In this document: piece after piece, positions 11,980-25,700 of the stretch | Position numbering within the stretch: the stretch's first letter is position 1 | How the letters are laid out: the number at the start of each line of letters is the position of its first letter | Assembly: GCA_008694505.1 (NCBI GenBank) | Contig: VZDJ01000346.1 | Location: 15,727,719 to 15,791,718, forward strand | Source: Cyanoderma ruficeps | Lineage: Eukaryota > Chordata > Aves > Passeriformes > Timaliidae | Direction of reading: 5' to 3' | DNA: 64,000 nucleotides | Made by a program: the position numbers and the translations under genes | Notes under the pieces: model-generated | What the model saw: the letters and a program-made list of their open reading frames with translations, nothing else | Told to the model about the DNA's origin: nothing | Databases searched by the model: none

Positions 11980-14900
11980 GTGACTTCCCTCCAAGACAGG
12001 TTCTCAGGTTATCATTTTCTATTGAAGACAGACCCATCTGGTCCACAACTGCCTCCATCTGTCAAGGATGGCAGAACTGACTCTTGACCACTGATAATTC
12101 AGTGCAGACACAGCACAGTGTTGATGTAAGCACATCATTTATGTGTTCAGGTCACCCTGCTGTGCTCTCAGTCTGGTGTGTCTCTACAGGGACTCCCACT
12201 CTTTCTGTTTCAAGTGCCAGCATCCAGCATATGTGGGCCGAGCTCAGATATTTTGGGACCCACGTGTCAGACTTGGTTCTAGGTGTATGTTCTTAGGCAA
12301 CACAAAGTTAGAGCTCCAGCTTTCCTTGAATAACTGAGTCCACAAAGCACTCCAAGTGTTCCTGCACCTCTTTGTAATTGTCATTCATAGTTTTTGGCTG
12401 TCTCAATGGCTCAGTACGTTTTTGGAGCCTGATTTTCAGTGCTTCAGGGTTTGCATGAGTGTTACCCACAGACAATACAGACCTGAAAATCAGACCAGCT
12501 TGTTAGGAAAAGCTGAAGATAACTGAACTTTTATGTAATATCTTGGCTTCATTTACAATTAAGCACTCCATAAAAACTTTTCATGTTAGGAAGGAAAAAG
12601 AGCCATATCATCAATTCTTGTCATTCTTAAGTATAACATAATGAGTAAATTATTTCTAACACAGACATATTACATAACTTTTAAGTCAATGATTTATTTC
12701 ACTAGAATTTGTTAAAATGGTCAAGTATTTAGATGTATTCAGCTAATAATGATGTTTTATTCCAAATTGATTTTTCACAATGGTACCAATTAGCTGTGTT
12801 GTTTCAATTTGCTGTCTACATGCTCTCAGGATCCTTGCTCAGTTACTCTCAACTGTATGGTTCAATTACTGTTTTATTTTTCTTGTTAAAATAATCGGAA
12901 CGATGTGATGAGTTGTCTGGTGGCCTTTGCTGGGTTCTCAAAAATTTTGTGGATAGCTGCTGAGCCTGCTGATGTCTTGCAAAGTAAAAAAAAAATAATT
13001 CTATAAGCAGTTAATATGAAACCTATGAATTTTGACTGTTTCTTTTCAATCATTCTCCTCTGACACTTCCTTATGAGTAACTTTCTAAAAATATAACTTG
13101 ACACTCTCTTATATACTCCATATACATCCTTTTCATGGATACCTTATCCTTGAAAATTGGACATAATGAGGTCCTGTTACATTTGTCTAACCACTAAGGA
13201 ATTTTATTTCAGTATGAAATAAAGAGTATAAAATAAAAAGAAATATGTGGTGCAATGAAATCACAAACACTGGGGAGTTGCAGGCATATATATGGCTGTT
13301 GTGCTTAAATAAGGACATGAGTTTCACTAAACTTCCTGATAGTCACTATAGTAAACTAAAATGGCCTGCAGCACCCACAGGATAAAATTGCCTCTCCGTT
13401 GACTGTAGGAAGACTGGGGAAATGAGACATAACCTGGATGCAAATACTTTTAGTTATGTTAATTGCTGCCAATGGAGTCTATAAAGGTAAAAACATTAAT
13501 CTGACAATAGACTGAACAGGTTTTGCCTACTTTGGTAGAAGCCATTTACTCTAGTTTTGAATAAAGAGTTGAAACTGTAGTATGAGCAAAGACAGATAAT
13601 TTTGCACTTTTTTCAGCAGATTCAGCCCCCTTTTAAATTAGGGTTTACAAAATACCTGCACTTTTACAAAAGAACCTACATGAATTTCACTAATTCAAGG
13701 CAAATAGACAGATTTTTTCAATTATTTTCAATACTCTGTGTAAAGAATTCTTAGTCTGGCACCAGGGAAAGCACACAGAGAACTTAACAATGCTAGGATA
13801 AACAGTACCACAAACCAGAATGCTCAGGTAGTTTTCTGTATTTGTGTGTGCATATATATGGCAAACTGATTTCTCAAAACTTGAAATATGCTGACCTGTT
13901 AGAGTCTTTGAAAAGTCACAATGGAGGGTTGAATGCGTTTGTTATGTCATATGCAGACTCAAAGCTTCTTTTTCAAAAGTATTGTCTTCTTTCAGAATGT
14001 CAGGATCCTGCCTGGTTATAAAAGTTTGCCTTCTGTCCAAGGAATGTCTGCTCAGCTTAATCATGCTTGAGTGTCTTGGAAACAAACTAGAAAAACTCCA
14101 CATTAACATCCAAACTTTTTGTTCTGCTGTTTCTTATCCTTCTTCTTTTCTTTTCCACAAAGTACTTTCTCTGGTTTTGATGAAGGCAGCAGCATACACT
14201 AGAAATATTCAACTAGAATTGCTAGTACTCTCACTTTGTTATTTTCCCCGCACGTAAGTATCATGTTCCTAACAGTCAATAATTCTGTTCATCTGTGGCC
14301 CTTCTAAGATGATTTGTGAAATCACTGTTTTGGAAGAGTTTTCAAAAGAAACTTGGAAATCTTCAGAAAAAAGACAGTACTACCTCTGCTCTCTGGATCC
14401 TGTCGCAACAGAGAAGGAATGACAGCCTAAAATTCTACAGTGATAGTTCCCAGTCTTATACTTTAGTAAGTCATATATCTTCCTGTTGTTTGACCCTCAA
14501 ATGGGGAAGTTGTGTCCATTGTAGCAGCATCTTTTTATTGTGTGCTCTTTAATTAAAAATTACTCTATATTTCTGTTGCTTCACCTATAGCAAACTAGCC
14601 ACTTTCCTCCTAAATTCTGTTCAATGCATGTAAAAAAAGTAATCAATTCTACATGTCCTTGAGGGTAGCAATTCCATACCAAATCAGCATGGTCTTGACC
14701 TATATCCAAACATGGAAAAGAAGTAAAGAGTCACACACACTGAGTGAGGCAATATATCGGGATGCCAAAATTAGTGCAAATATTAGGAATTAACCTGCCA
14801 GGAAGGAAAAGGTGTCTTAAAGACATTTTGACATCTATAATGAATGTATACATACAAATGATCGAAAGGTGACTTAGAACACCTTAGATGACTGGCAAGA

Positions 14901-16589
14901 GGTTGAAAATCAAGTCATTGGACGTGCAGGAAACTAAATACAACTCATTGTCAGAGTCCAAAGCAGCTAACCTAATTAACAGATCACTTCTTCTCTTTGA
15001 TTTTTGTCATCTGTTTTTAGAGATATTAAGGTAGATTGAACCTTTGGTTTTGCAATTTCTGCATGAAAATGATACCAAGAGTTTACCAGACCCCTTACAT
15101 CAACTTGGATAGAAGCAAGTCTTTGGCCTTAGTTATTTAACCAAAATTTACATTTCCCACCCCAATGCATGTTCTTCAGACTGTAAAATAAAGAGTTCCA
15201 AAATCTGGGTGGGCCACCATGATCGCTAGAACATCCCCATTGTGTTTGAGACTGGATTTCATTTAAGTTCTGTCTCTTCTGTCTTGCGAAGGATAATACA
15301 TGTGGACATCTTATGTGACAAGAAAAAAAGAGCATCCTATGAATTAGCTGGGATAAAACTGTGCGAGAACAGAGCCAGGCTAATCCAGTTCAGGAACGCT
15401 CTCCTCACTACTAGGACAATCTCAAGCTCTGCCCATAAGGAAAGGAAATTTTGGTTGTATGCCAAATTTGTTCTACCCCATAATCAGATCTGCAAGGCTA
15501 TGCCGGAAATCCCTGCATCTGATTTGGTAAGTCTGTGTTCCATAAGCTCTCTATTAGTGGTGCTTCCTTCCTTGAAAGACGTTCACCTAAACTCATCTCA
15601 GTGGTGTCTCCACCTTCCACCTGTGTATTCAACAGTCTAAAAGTCCCTACTTTTACCTCATTGTGGGAAGAACAATCCTTAATAGGTCCTTGCCCATATC
15701 TCTATGCTTCCTCAAACATAAGGATCTGTGGGTGTTCCTTTCATAGCATGGTCCAGTGTGACAGTAGAAACTCCAGGTCAATACCTGCACAGTTGCAGTG
15801 TGGACACAGATAAACATTTTGCGGCAGATGAAGGTCTGTGACCACATGCATCATTTCAGACTCATATTAAAGACTGCTTTCAGCTATGAGATGACAACCA
15901 GCTGAAAGCAGACAGACTTCCAAACTTACTAAGGAAGCAGAATAATATACAATGACTGCCAATATCTCTTCTCAATGTGATGTCTGCTAGAGACATGGGT
16001 AGCTTGACTACGTTGCCTTACTAAATATCGTAGACTGAAGGCAGAGCTTGGGTTTGGCAGTCTGAAGCAACCACAGGTCTCTTACAATTTTACTCAGATA
16101 TCTATAGCTTCATTACACCAGCCAGGACTACCCAGATTTTGCTGGGGTGCTGTCCAGGACCTTTTGAAACACAAAAAAATTGTGTAAGCCCTCTGTTGAG
16201 TGTTACCTCATTTCAAACTACCAGAATATACATGAAAAAGCCAAGTGGCAGACCACAGCTGCCACATAATACCTTAAATATGGTAGGTCTCATATCAGTT
16301 GGAGTTTGTTTTAAATTTTCTTCCTAAAATCCATTGGAAGGCTGGAAGTTTTGCTTAACTTGAGTGCAGCTGCCTCATGATGAAGGACAGGACACTGTAG
16401 CGATTCAATTCACAGTCAGGAAATGCACGAATTCTGTACATATCTCTTGAGCAGAACTGGTCCTAATCCCAAGCCATCGAGGCCCTTAATTTTTTTATTT
16501 CTCCAGAAGCCTTTCCTTCACATAGATTTGTACTATCTGTATGATGCCACACATCTAATTATTAAGTCTTTTTACCTATCAGATGCTGA
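11980..16589. other. AT-rich non-coding stretch
   Basis: No gene or recognised repeat over about 4.6 kb. The longest open frame, 15242-15640 plus (132 codons), translates to a peptide with no recognisable domain; it overlaps other open frames in the same slightly GC-richer segment and lacks a promoter or convincing exon borders, so I do not call it a gene. Confidence 0.55.
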
Positions 16590-16720
16590 TGTCATCATGG
16601 AGCTCACCATGCTCCCTGATAGGCATTTTGTCAAAGGTTTTGCTGAAGTCCAAATGAATTATGCTCAAGACTGTCCCCTTCTGTTATCAGCCAAGTCATT
16701 TGTTACCTCTCCAAGTGAAA
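16590..16720 (-). mobile_element. CR1 ORF2 reverse-transcriptase fragment (motif A)
   Basis: The minus-strand translation of 16621-16653 reads LDFSKTFDKMP, which matches the reverse-transcriptase motif A of CR1/L2-type elements (consensus LDFSKAFDxVPH), including the first catalytic aspartate. Just upstream on the minus strand a shifted frame reads VTNDLADN, similar to the residues that precede motif A in CR1, so a frameshift and a stop (TAA in the motif's own frame) have broken the gene. Only about 130 bp can be recognised. The plus-strand open frame of 142 codons across this site is its antisense shadow. The degree of decay suggests an old copy. Confidence 0.7.
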
Positions 16721-19700
16721 AAAAAGCAAAACATATTCATTTTTTACCCTCAATATCTCTTTACTCTCTGAACACTCAGACAATTCTAAACACTCAGAAC
16801 ATTTCTAGCTTGACAAGTGACCTGGGTCATAATGCCAGGGTGTTTTACTGAGTTTAATGTTCAGAGGCAGCTACAGCCGCCTCTAAGAAAGTTCCTGGGG
16901 GAGAAAGGAGTAATCAGGCAAGAAGAAAGAGCAAGCTGTGTTCAGGGACTCAGGATAAGATACTATTTCTGGTTTTCCCACTGGCTGATCCTGGGATTTT
17001 GGACAGAAGAAATTGTAGGATTCCAAGCTTCCAGTCAATCTTCTATTGCTTTCAATGCTTTACTCTCTGGAACAAGAGTTGTCTTGTATTAAGAATTTGT
17101 AAAGCACATTGCAGAACAGAACCCAAGCACAGCTTGATATCACTAAGTTATATGTAACCTGCTACACAGAATTAGTGACAGTAAAAAAAATGTAGGTGGA
17201 CACAAGGGCATTGTAAGGTGCAGTATGAAGTGTAGGTTAAATCATAGCAGAGGATGAAAGGAGAACCTAGATACCCTGAATAGTAAAGTTTGAAAGCTTA
17301 TGCCTTGCAAGTCATACGCCTTAATACAGTTGAAAGACTAAAATTTTGTCCATATTGCTGGAAGTTAAGGAACAGATCAAGGATTTTCTTTGCATTTTCT
17401 TTACAAGTGCAGGCTTAAGAAAATAATCTTCACCCCAGCAGAGTAGGAATGAGACCCAAACCTCTGTGAAATAGCCTCTGATTTATATATTTTTTAAATT
17501 ATTTTTCTTCCTGAATGGCTCTGATACATGTGTAAAGATTGACTTAAATCCTCTGTTTTCCTTTATGACTATACACGCTATTCTCTTCTGCTGTGTTCTG
17601 CCTTCAAACCATTTAACTTCACACAGAAGAATTCTTTTTATTTTTATGGAGTAATTTGCTACGCAAAGGCTGGTCTTTTCATTTTCAGATTTCTAATGTT
17701 TTCAAGTATCTAAAACAGGAGGAACTTTTTTTCCCACTTTATGGAAAAAACGCCATGCTGGCAGATTTCAGCGGTTAATTTCTTTATAACAATAGATTTA
17801 ATACAAAACACATTTTTATTGTAATAAAAAAATAAATAAAGGAAGCAATATGCATCTGAAAATTCTGCCAAACAAGGCAATGTTTGTTTATTCTTAACAA
17901 GAACATCTAATATATTTTTATGTTGGAGTTGACTTTTTATGCACGTTATGTTTATATATGCATGTGACTATATACACGAAAACTGAAGTTTAATTTGATT
18001 TAACTATAAAGAGCTCAGTATCTAGTCCATCAGACTAGAAATAAGATTTATGTTGAGAACCTCTGTATGTTATAATTTTTTTTCTGTTGTTCTTTGACTA
18101 ATCTTTCTGATAATTTTTTTTTTCTTGTTACAGGGGTAGGTCTTTCTCTCCCAAACCCCAAATTACCATTCCCACCTTGTTTAAAAACATTACCACTTCT
18201 TCTGTGGTCCAAATACAATAGAAAAGGTTAGTGTTTTCCTCAAAGACCAAACAATTCAATTTTCTGAATAACCATTAATATACAGTCATTAATTTTGTTG
18301 GCAACTAGCCTTCCATTGACTTTCGTAAAAGTTGGCCTTAAGAGAACAAGAGACTTGAGGAATCTTTAGACTCAAGTTTCTTCAATGCTAGACCTTCGTG
18401 CCAATGGGGTTGCACAAATATTTTGAGCTCATCCAAATCTCAGTGAAATGTGTTCTTTGACTTCACAGTTCCTGGGCCAAACACCTTTAGTGTCCATATA
18501 CCAGGCAGAAATTATATTGCTGAAAGTAATAGATGTTTCCTTAAAATTGTGTACCACCTCTTTCAGTAACAGGATTAATGAATTTGACAGATTAATAAAT
18601 ACTAGAAATTTGCAGGAACCAATAGACCGCATTAGACCTGAAAGCTCAGTGCATTGATACAGAATGGAAGAATCTTCATGGAATCAAAGCAAACATGTTC
18701 ATTAGTGGTAGACTTTTGTTGACACCTGACCTGGAGGGATTTGAAACATATAAACAGTCTTAAATCTATTTTTTGTATTCCTGATAGACAAAAGATACTG
18801 GTGTTTATGAGTATCAGGAGTGACAGCTACAAAAATTGTATTTTGTATTTTCATTGCCAAAAACAAAAGGAAGTGATAGCATTCCTTAACTACAAAATAT
18901 CTAGTGACTCCTTAACCTGCCCAACAGAGAAGAATGTGAAAAGGTCTCTCTGCCAGGCATGGTCACATTATTAATCCTTGAAAGAATGGGGACACACAAG
19001 CCCCTCTAGTGGTATTTGCCTACTGGCTATTGTAAACAGGTCCTGGAGAGGATTATTAGCTCCACCTTAAGAGCAGGTAGGTGTGTGTTCATTTTAGTAT
19101 TATTGGCACCATATTTTAAAAGTTGATTGCTGCAATTGCTAGATACATTGTCATTTTGAGATTAAATTTTATGATGACCTAGCATGATGTATAGAAATAT
19201 TACAGTATAATATAAACCTATATGAATCCTACAGAACAATTGTCTTCCCACTAAGATAATATTGCAGTAAATTCAGTAACTTTTCATCATCTTGCAAACC
19301 AATACATTGCAGCAGGAGGTAAACTGGGTGGAAAATAACTTTCCTGTTCCAGGAAAGTTTTCGAAATTGCAAAATTCACATTCTACACTGAGCCAAACCC
19401 AAGACCTTTCAAATTTATTTTTTTTTTCCATGGGAAAATAAGAAGAAAATATGATCAGAATAGTTGCAAGTCCAGGACTAAGGGCTTTCCTCTGGGAGGC
19501 AGGAAACCCAGGTCCAAGTCTACTCTGTGAAGTAATCTTAACAGGAACTTGAATTTCATTCTCCCACATCCTGGGAGATGTGCATAACAGTCAGGTTACT
19601 TGTGGTACTGGCTCAATCTCTATTTGATCAGAAATTCCACAAAGGACTCCAAAAAAACATTTTCTGTCTTAATGACATGTATTTTCCACAGAAAAGCTGG

Positions 19701-22700
19701 ATATTGATGGACCAACATTTTTAAACATGAAATCATTTTGCTGCAGAAAATTCAATCTAACTGAAGATAACAGCTCTTAGATGTAATAAAAAATTATGTT
19801 TCTTACCACACTCAGTCCTCAGTGTTTTGAAGGTCCACCGTGCCAAAATAACGGGGTTAGTCTTTGTGTTCTGATCATTTTACCAATTTGGATAATTATT
19901 TCCCCCCCATCTAAGTTTAATCATTTCAGTTGGATACAGCATTATTCTTCATTTCATGACTAAAACTATAATGTACTGTTGTTTCGTACTGTTAAACAGC
20001 TGCTTAGCTCTGTGAAAATAAGAACCATGTGTTCCACCCCAGAGGTGGCTGGCATTTCAGTGGTAAATGAATTCATCCTTGCTTTTTAAACTGTTTTTGG
20101 ATTCAAGTGTTATGTAGATATAAGATATTTATTGTTTCAGTTTTATTAAGCCTTGCTCCCAGCTAAGAGGACTAGAGCCAGAATCCAGAGAAAGGACCAC
20201 CCCTTATGATCAATAATAGGTCAACATAGGATTCAAAGAATTTCTCCATGGTAGGTAACTAAAAACATATTAGACACAAAAAGAAAATACTCATACAGTT
20301 AAGACTACAAGTGAGGAAAAAGTATGACAAATTTCTGTCTCTAGAAAACATGGTAGCATTAACCATGAAAAGATAACCTCACGATATATGAATCAGGGAC
20401 TTGTTATTTGCAAACCACCAAGATTTCAAGAGTCAAGATTAAAAAGGCAGCAATTGTATTGATAGCATTTGTCTTTTTCTTCTCCAACATAAACCATTTA
20501 TAATTGGTCCATGTAGTATTGCTCTGAAAAAAAAATTCCTCTCTTGCAAAAGACCTCTATAGAAATCTTTTGAATCTTCATAGGAAGTCGTTTTCAGAAA
20601 TGGGGCTTGGAGCTTATGAATTCTTTGTGTTAAAACAATTACAAATTTTCAGTGTTCCATTTGCATCTAGGTAAATTAGTGTTGTTCATAAACCAAAGGC
20701 TTTTAAAATTGCAGAAATTTTCACTTACTGCAGTGAAAATGGAATTAGATCTTTATGCTATAGCCAGATCTACACAATAAATCCATAACATGTCAAACCT
20801 GTGGGAGCACCTCTCTCTAGACCTTGTTCCTGAGTTTCTGAAACCTTGAGAGGCAATAGAAACAGCATAATGTAGTTAAGCTCTGCCATTACACAGAGAT
20901 GGAACACAACAAAAAACCCAACAACCCAGCATTTAAGAGCTGAAAAGATCTGGTCAAAAGGTCTTGACTCCATAAAACAGTGTGCTAATAGCATCAACAA
21001 CTAGGCCCATGCCAAAAATTCTTCTTCAGATGCAGAAGTGCAGGGATGCTTCCTCCTCTGCTGGAATGAGGGACTCATCCATCTCCAAAGAGACGTTTCA
21101 TGTGATGGCCACAAATGAGTAGTCAGGCCTGCCAGTGGTGTGTGTGATGATAAAAAGGAATATGGCTTGATGAAGGCTCTGTGTATGAATCTAAGAGAAA
21201 GAACAGAAACAGAGCAAAGAAGCTGCCTGCTTTTTTCTCCTAGGAAATTAGCCAAAATCATGGTATGTGCATTTCTTAAAAAGTAGAGATAAAAAAAGTA
21301 TAAATGTGTGACTCTTCTCATCAACTACTTAAAAGATGGATATTTCCAAATCTTCAAATTCTACTTGACTGGTCACATTACACATGACGGGAAACCTTTT
21401 TTATTTGCAAATACAGTACATTAATGCAGTATATTGGTCAGTTCAGTTAAAACCTCACAAAAGAGGGATGAAAAATACCATCACTTTTCTTCTTCTTAGC
21501 AAAGTAAGCAATCATCATACCCATCATTTTTGGGAAGCTCCCAGTCACACAACAGGTAATTCCCACAAGCCTACTTTACAGAAACTTGGGCAGTTTCACT
21601 TTCATATGTATCTTAACTTCAAAGAATTATTGCTAAAGATTATTTACATTTTCAATCTATTATTTCCTTGGGTAAATTAGAAATAGGGTGTATGACATCA
21701 AGATGTGGACCAAATCAAAGTGATATCCTGTCTTGGTAATCTTCATACTGTGTTCAGTGGCATACGTGTGGCTCATAAAACCACAGTAAATCCTAAGCAG
21801 CTCACCTGAAATATCATTTTAACTTTTTTTTTTTAATTTCTATCTTCAGTTGAAAATACAGAGTACACAGGAACTGTGAAGGATGGTTTACTCCAAGGCA
21901 TTTCATCCCACTGACCTATTTGTTAAAAGGCAGAAGGACAGACTTGCAGTTTTGCATGTTGATCTCTGTACATCTATAAATGGGTATCTAACAATCACAG
22001 CCATTTTTAAGCTGTATGTTTGTATAGGGGTGATTCCATTTATGATTATGTAACATCATTAACCCAAATGGATTTTTATAGTTTTAACTGGGAGCAGAAT
22101 CTATCCTAGATAATATTATTGAAATATTTGGAAACATCTTCACATACCATTTATTTTTATTTTGCAAAGAACAATGTGACTCTCTGTTCCAGTTTCAAAT
22201 CAAAAGTGCTAGGGTGCAACTCCACTGACATCAATGAAATCACAATTACTTACAGCAGGTCTGGATTTATCCCTGTGCATCTATATTCGTCTAGTCTTTC
22301 TCTCCCAGGGAGAGGAAGAGGGAACTTATAGGTGACAGATATTTGTCATATTGCCTAATGCACTACTGGAATAAGATCAGATGCTATGCTGATGGGTATG
22401 GTATAAATGAACCTTTAGGAAACTGAAATTTCACCAGCATGAAAGGATATGTGGAGACTTTTCATCCTACTTTTCCTTCTTCACTGAAGGACTGCCATTC
22501 TCAAAGTCTTTTAAAATGGGTGTGATATTTCATAAAAATAGACCTGCTTGATATTGTCCTCCATTTTCTCCACAGTCAGCAACACAGCTTGCCATGAGTG
22601 GAGATTTGTATTCCAAAGAGAATAACAATTAGTTCTTTTTACATGTAGTGTCTTAAGACAACTCAGTAGGTGTCTTGTTAATTTGCTCATTACTCAGTGG

Positions 22701-25700
22701 ATGGAAATGTTGATCACATCTATGAATACCAATTATTCTTTATCTTAAATGAGGTAACATCAGTAAGACAGAGACCTACCTTTATATTTGCTTCAGTAGC
22801 AGTTTGACATATAATATTTTCATATGCATTTCTAGAGTGGGTGCTACTTTTCTTCTACTTCTTCAAGTCAGAAATGCTTTCTCAGTTTAAGAGAATGCTA
22901 GGAAGCAATTTTTATAAGAGAATTAAAGAGAAATGAAACATAAATGACTAGATGTCCTCTCTGATGTAATGTCATCTACAATCAGGGAAGACCTGCTGTG
23001 AACTGCGAATGACCTTGGTGCCTACTGCTTCTTGGAAAACCAGTAAAACTATTTGATAACAGCTGAAGTAAAATACATGAATTCTTCCCTTCTACTCTGA
23101 CTTCATACTCATTCTCTCATTATTTCTGCAAAGAGATGTTGTGCCTATAAAAGTGAAAAAATGTATGATATTGTCTCAGTGTCATCCTAGAAGATGCGAG
23201 GGGATCCTGCTTAATCTCACTATTTAACAGCACACAATAGAAAAAAGGAGACCAGACAGATTATGCTTATTATTTATAATTATAGTCCAAAAATGTTGAT
23301 TCTGGGAATTAAATCACAGAGATTGAGATAGGCTGAAGCCAGCTCTTCACATCTAAACAGTATTAAATTTGAGAAGCCATTCCAATATATCTTGAGAAGT
23401 ATTTCATTTATACAATGTCACCACCACAACCAAAACATTTCAAGAGATAACACTTCATTTAACATTTTCATCTGACAGAAACAAACCCCAAAACTGTTTA
23501 ACTTCATAGTTGCTTCTCCACAAGCATGTCCTACACCTTTTCCTGAGAGGATTTGAAGATATTTAAAGTATTTGATTTTATAAAATGCCTTTTGTCTTTA
23601 CAATACCCCCCCTTGATTCCTGTCTTATTTCACTGCACCACAAAAATAAACAAACAAAAACCTTGAGGCTTATGAAATTTTCCATTAACATGTCTTCCCA
23701 GCACGATGATCCACATGGCCTACTGTTATTAATTGTCTCCATGTGAGTAGACACAATAATTTGAATAAGATGATAATCATAAGGTGGCTTTTATCCTTCT
23801 GATTCTTTGAAAATTTGCATCATGTATATCAGTGTTAGGTAACTAACTGTTCAAAAGAGAGAATGTATCTGTGTAGGCAAAGATCATTCTATGATTATAC
23901 AGAGCACTCCAACAATTCTACAACATTTACCAAATAAATCTATCTTCTTCAATAGTTCATCAATCTCGAGCTTAATTTTAAACCCAAAGGGTTTGTAAAC
24001 AAAAGTAGCCCATAATGTTTTATACGAGGGGAAAAATTCCCAACAGCATTTAACAAAAATTTCAGTATGAGTTTAGGTAATTCGTTTAAGTAAATCACCA
24101 TCATAATCAATAGCAAAACAGTTATTCAACTAGAATTGCTACTGGGCTGAATTCAGTGCAGCTCAAAGTTTGCTGTTAGTGGTCATGCTCATGTAAATGG
24201 GCATAAGTACAAAGACAGTAGCACCTTATTCCCTTAATTTCCTTCTAGTGGCAAAAGTTCAATACTCCCTTAAAGAGGTGGTTTTTAATCACCAAGACAC
24301 CAATCCCACTTTAATACCCATGTCTCCTTTGAAAATCTTCCTATTCCAATTTTATCTGTTCAGATAATGCTTATGAATTCTAGCAAGGCCACAATGTAAT
24401 TAAAAATGCAGTAAGCTAATTAAGTTCAAGTGGAAGGTCTGAAAAATTTGAGAGATGTAGAGAAGATTCAGTATTTTGTTTGACTGATTTTTGAGTTCCT
24501 CACCTCTCCCTCACTATTTATATTAGCTCTGTCAAATAAAAAGCTAACAAGCTGGACAAAAAGTTTTCACTCAGCATGAAGAGGCAGGAAAGAGGAAAAA
24601 TTAGGAATTATTTTGCAGGCTGTTTCAATTCTGAATGAATATGTGTGCACCAATATTTAACCTCAAATCTAAAGTAAATATAAAGGCATTAAAACCTAAG
24701 ATACTGGTGGTCTGCCTCGTGCTAGAACATCAATTTACCCATATCCCTGGGTGTGAACATGATCTTTAGACTAGAAGATGACCATGATTTTGTTGAGAAG
24801 TCAAATTGTAGGTTGACTATAATCTTCACTGATGTCATAACTTGGGAAGATATTCAGCAGAGACATGAATGCAACAGATGAAAGGAGGCATATAAGCAGG
24901 GGGACTGCAGACTGTATAAAGACATTTTATATCAGGCTGGTTTATATTGGTTATCTCAAGTTATAAAGTGAATTTAAGGGAAGAATTGTCTCTTTCTGAC
25001 TTCTATAGGTGATAGCTTTCTTAGAAACTAGAATTTTGGTTAGGTGCAGACTTCTTTTGCCTTACATAGCAGGTCTGTCTTGTTTCTTCCCATTAGTCAA
25101 TTTGCTCTTTGGAAGGGTCTAATGTTTTACAGTTGTGTCTTTGAAATGTGTTTTGAATAAAGCTCCAGCCAAGAATGTTGTATATGTCATTTGTGGGGAA
25201 AAGCTCAAGACTGCAGGAGCCTGCCATGGTTATGTAACTTGCTTATTTTTATATCTGTTAACTACTGCTTTTGTTAATAAAGTTTATAACAAAAAGTTTT
25301 ATAGATTTGTAAAAAACTAATAATTTTAAAAACCAGTCACATATTTTGGCATTCTATATGAAGGTTCAATTGTACAAATTTTGCAAATAAAGAAACCAAA
25401 ATCCCAGATGATTAACAAAATATGTGTTTATTTAAACATACAAATAAATAAATGTTAAGGGCTTTTTACTTGGAAAAATCTGAATTCAATATTTTTCTTG
25501 TAAGACTTAGAAATCTGAGCCATGCCTTTGGAACCCTTAATGCACAGCAAAACAAAGGGAATGAGAATGGAGTTTCCAAAACTGGAAGTCATATAGGATG
25601 ACACTTGAGACAATAGGGATATTTCCCAGAAAACAACATGAAAAGGTATAAACTAAGCTAGGACGGACTGTACCCTTTTTTTTCCCATGTCATTCATCTC

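Noticed and set aside
15242..15640. 132-codon plus-strand open frame, among the longest in the window
   Set aside because: No recognisable domain, overlapping open frames on other frames and strand, and no promoter or clear exon borders. A frame of this length is not surprising by chance in 64 kb.
16423..16851. 142-codon plus-strand open frame
   Set aside because: It runs antisense over a CR1 reverse-transcriptase fragment (16590-16720), so the open reading is a by-product of that remnant.
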